From a virus: a DNA stretch of 24,126 bases. Each line of letters opens with the position of its first letter. Position 1 is the stretch's first letter. Shown here piece by piece: positions 22,732 to 24,126 of this stretch. Both the position numbers and the translations under genes were made by a program. A model generated the notes under the pieces. It saw only the letters and a list, made by a program, of their open reading frames with translations, did not search any database and was not told the DNA's origin. The stretch spans positions 1 through 24,126 of the IMG/VR virus record IMGVR_UViG_3300025154_000380. The stretch is one strand, 5' to 3'.

Positions 22732-23181
22732 TCACAAAGCAACACTTCCAAACAGCTGCACCGCAAACCTATGTATAGCACTTTTCCGCAAATTATAGAT
22801 GCTACGTTCCGTGCTGTAGTTCAGTTTCTCCGCGATCTTCTCCTTGGTCAACTGGTCTATATACCACATTCTCAATACTTGTCCAAAAAGCTGACACTTA
22901 TCCGTCCGCGATATCGCCTCCAAAGTCTCATCAATCTCCTTAAGCTGTTGCGCTGTCAATTCCCGATTCTCCTGCAACTCCACAATATTATAAAACAAAA
23001 AGCCGGTATTATCGTTTCTACTCCCTCTTACTCCGGTTTCGTCCAAAATAGCTGCTCGCATCTGCCGGGGACAAGTAGACATAGACAATCTCCGGATCTG
23101 CCTGTCCATATTTTCCACGGCCAACTGCATGTCCACATAAAACTCTAAAACTTTCTCCGCCTGCTCAATATAATCTATCAT
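22732..23181 (-). CDS. ArpU/RinA-type late-gene regulator (sigma-like HTH)
   Basis: The product has 149 residues. Residues about 105-145 (LRMWYIDQLTKEKIAEKLNYSTERSIYNLRKSAIHRFAVQLFG) have the sigma-70 region-4-like helix-turn-helix of the ArpU/RinA/LmaC-type phage regulators that switch on late genes. The N-terminal part is helical. The ORF begins at ATG behind TTGGAGGAGTAAA and has its own promoter just upstream. It lies at the head of the packaging and structural block and is transcribed in the same direction, as expected for a late activator. I am confident of the HTH, fairly confident of the role. Confidence 0.85.
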   Translation of the reverse strand: MIDYIEQAEKVLEFYVDMQLAVENMDRQIRRLSMSTCPRQMRAAILDETGVRGSRNDNTGFLFYNIVELQENRELTAQQLKEIDETLEAISRTDKCQLFGQVLRMWYIDQLTKEKIAEKLNYSTERSIYNLRKSAIHRFAVQLFGSVAL

Positions 23182-23217
23182 TTTACTCCTCCAATATTAT
23201 CAGCTAAATATATCTAT

Positions 23218-23246
23218 ATTATATATATTTTTCAGCGAAATCTCAA
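23218..23246 (-). promoter_or_regulatory. Sigma-70-like promoter for the late regulator
   Basis: On the minus strand TTGAGA (23246..23241) and a perfect TATAAT (23223..23218) are separated by exactly 17 bases, with the ATG 36 bases further on. This is a strong match. A run of alternating AT lies in and next to the -10 box. Confidence 0.75.
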
Positions 23247-23277
23247 TAATCAGCACCGGCAAGTTAATAAGACAGTT

Positions 23278-23310
23278 AATAAACCGCTAACCATGCGGTT
23301 TATTCTTTTT
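23278..23310 (+). terminator. Intrinsic terminator on the plus strand without an upstream gene
   Basis: AATAAACCGC (23278..23287) pairs perfectly with GCGGTTTATT (23295..23304), loop TAACCAT, then CTTTTT. The T tract is on the plus strand only. No plus-strand gene precedes it in the window, so it may end an antisense or small RNA, or stop transcripts moving leftward without a T tract. Confidence 0.7.
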
Positions 23311-23344
23311 ACCTTCACCCGCAACAAAAAACACCCTCCACAAC

Positions 23345-23394
23345 AGCCTCATATAGCCACACAAAACACCCTTCAAGTAGTTTTATACCTGCAA
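23345..23394. repeat. Diverged direct repeat, copy B
   Basis: This is the second copy of the element at 21863..21911, about 70% identical with one gap; the inverted repeat seen in copy A is not preserved here. It lies in the intergenic space before the rightward promoter. Confidence 0.4.
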
Positions 23395-23481
23395 TTCCTG
23401 TTTGACGTTCTGAAAGCTATTTTAAGGCATTTGTCTTGTTTCTTCTATTATATGCGGCGAAAAGTTTATACAATACGGTAT

Positions 23482-23510
23482 TTACACCATAACGATATAG
23501 TAGTATTATA
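23482..23510 (+). promoter_or_regulatory. Sigma-70-like promoter for the ribbon-helix-helix gene
   Basis: TTTACA (23482..23487) and TATTAT (23505..23510) are 17 bases apart, with the start codon 28 bases after the -10 box and AAAAGGAGTTGATTAA in front of ATG. The region 23182..23538 (357 bases) otherwise holds the leftward promoter, the orphan terminator and repeat copy B; I see no gene in it. Confidence 0.7.
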
Positions 23511-23538
23511 TATCTATCATCAAAAAGGAGTTGATTAA

Positions 23539-23727
23539 ATGGCAGTAGGTCCAAACACAACGCAGATAACTTTTTACGTCAGCAAAGACTTAAAAGAGCG
23601 AGTCAAGCGGGCAGTCGAAAAATTAAATAATTCCGAATTGGGTAAAGTTTCCATAGGTACGATCGGCACAATAGCCCTGGAACAATACCTCGCAAGCCTT
23701 GAAAACACTACAAAAACTCAGGGATAA
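23539..23727 (+). CDS. Small ribbon-helix-helix-like DNA-binding protein, 62 aa
   Basis: The product has 62 residues and starts at ATG with AAGGAG 7 bases upstream. TQITFYVSKDLKERVKRAVEKL is a beta strand followed by a long helix, then IGTIGTIALEQYL: the shape of CopG/Arc-type ribbon-helix-helix proteins, though the loop between helices is longer than usual. It would bind an operator as a dimer and could control its own promoter and the neighbouring ones. The stop overlaps a terminator hairpin. Confidence 0.75.
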   Translation: MAVGPNTTQITFYVSKDLKERVKRAVEKLNNSELGKVSIGTIGTIALEQYLASLENTTKTQG

Positions 23728-23744
23728 AAATTCCCTGATAATTT
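23718..23744 (+). terminator. Intrinsic terminator after the 62-codon gene
   Basis: TCAGGGA (23718..23724) and TCCCTGA (23732..23738) form a 7-bp stem around TAAAAAT, followed by TAATTTTTT. The stop codon of the gene lies in the loop, so the transcript of 23539..23727 should end here. Confidence 0.85.
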
Positions 23745-23757
23745 TTTAAATAAAGTG

Positions 23758-23786
23758 TTGACACTGTGTTTATACTGTGATAATAT
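23758..23786 (+). promoter_or_regulatory. Strong sigma-70 promoter
   Basis: A perfect TTGACA (23758..23763) and TAATAT (23781..23786) lie 17 bases apart, just after the terminator. The spacer has two copies of ACTGTG ten bases apart (CACTGTG...TACTGTG), which may be an operator. It drives the gene at 23829. Confidence 0.85.
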
Positions 23787-23828
23787 AATAATCAAGAACA
23801 GCGAGACACAAACGAAGGGGGAAACGAA

Positions 23829-24041
23829 ATGACCAATAAAGAATTAAAACAGCAGGCATTAGACCTAAAACTGCAAATGAGTCGCCGCCGGGTGGCATGT
23901 GCTAACGGTAACGACATAATAAAGTTAATGCAATGTCACCAAGCAGGAGACTACGCACCAATGCAAGAAACCAAACTATATAATAAATACTCCGGCGAAT
24001 ACTGCGAATACTTGGAAATATTAAACAAACAACCTGCCTGA
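23829..24041 (+). CDS. Small unknown protein, 70 aa
   Basis: The product has 70 residues and starts at ATG behind GAAGGGGGAAACGAA. It is charged and helical (NKELKQQALDLKLQMSRRR), with three Cys and several Tyr (YNKYSGEYCEYLEIL). No recognisable domain. As the first gene behind the strongest promoter in the window, it is probably an early-expressed phage gene. Function unknown. Confidence 0.75.
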   Translation: MTNKELKQQALDLKLQMSRRRVACANGNDIIKLMQCHQAGDYAPMQETKLYNKYSGEYCEYLEILNKQPA

Positions 24042-24059
24042 CGGGCTGTAGACAGCGAA

Positions 24060-24075
24060 AACGGGGAAACCCGTT
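24060..24075 (+). promoter_or_regulatory. GNRA hairpin in the mRNA before the last gene
   Basis: AACGGG and CCCGTT enclose a GAAA tetraloop, in the 67-base gap before the start at 24109. There is no T tract, so it is more likely a stability or translation element than a terminator. Confidence 0.4.
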
Positions 24076-24108
24076 AGCAGGATAAACTAAATACGAGGGG
24101 GATAAAAA

Positions 24109-24126
24109 ATGATAAAAAGAATTTTT
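24109..24126 (+). CDS. Partial gene start at the right edge
   Basis: ATG 24109 follows GAGGGGGATAAAAA, a strong ribosome binding site, and the frame reads MIKRIF before the window ends. It is the next gene in the rightward unit. Nothing can be said about its product. Confidence 0.55.

Noticed and set aside
23293-23538. 81-codon plus-strand frame before the ribbon-helix-helix gene
   Set aside because: It begins inside a terminator stem, covers the promoter of the next gene and has no ribosome binding site; amino-acid make-up is not protein-like.
1-24126. tRNA genes, CRISPR arrays, insertion sequences, att sites
   Set aside because: No cloverleaf, regular direct-repeat array, transposase gene or integrase with flanking repeats was found on either strand.

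Overview
This window is the structural and packaging part of a tailed-phage or prophage genome. It probably comes from a low-to-moderate GC member of the Bacillota: nearly every gene has a strong AGGAGG/GGTGG-type ribosome binding site, the genes are short and packed, and GTG and TTG starts are common. There is no rRNA, tRNA, CRISPR array or host metabolic gene. No integrase, lysis or replication gene is visible, so lifestyle and host cannot be settled from this window.

Almost everything from about 23.2 kb down to base 1 is transcribed leftward. Reading in that direction: an ArpU/RinA-type sigma-like late regulator (22732..23181); a winged-helix-like protein (21913..22503); the small terminase (21372..21764); a 370-base mostly non-coding stretch with a GC-rich patch; a set of small accessory genes (two CxxC proteins, a DUF6321 protein, a minimal HExxE metalloprotease); a fibre- or decoration-like protein (18795..19523); the large terminase (17133..18779); a dense run of 11 very small genes, three of them under 60 codons (14668..17108, with one more at 13908..14345); the portal (11797..13797); scaffold; decoration protein; the major capsid protein; a fibre/LamG group; the head-tail adaptor and head-completion protein; a GLUG-repeat adhesin; several small beta-rich virion proteins; and finally one complete and one truncated putative ejection or virion protein at the left edge. 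The terminase, portal, adaptor and plug types resemble P22-like short-tailed phages, while the capsid protein (298 residues) is shorter than the P22 coat.

The most notable observation is in the major capsid gene. The first frame stops early at 9160, but the missing C-terminus is encoded at 8539..8704, and the 465 bases between (8705..9169) form a convincing self-splicing group I intron. It has P1 with a U.G pair at the 5' splice site, P3, P4, P6, P7, P7.1 and P8, and a terminal G. Splicing restores one 298-codon frame. Between P1 and P3 the intron holds the remains of an HNH homing endonuclease that has lost its N-terminus and start codon.

At the right edge (23.2-24.1 kb) transcription is rightward: two strong sigma-70-like promoters drive a small ribbon-helix-helix-like protein, an unknown 70-residue protein, and a third gene that begins at 24109 and leaves the window. 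Palindromic operator-like sites at 22598..22616 and 22696..22710 suggest that this area is a control region.
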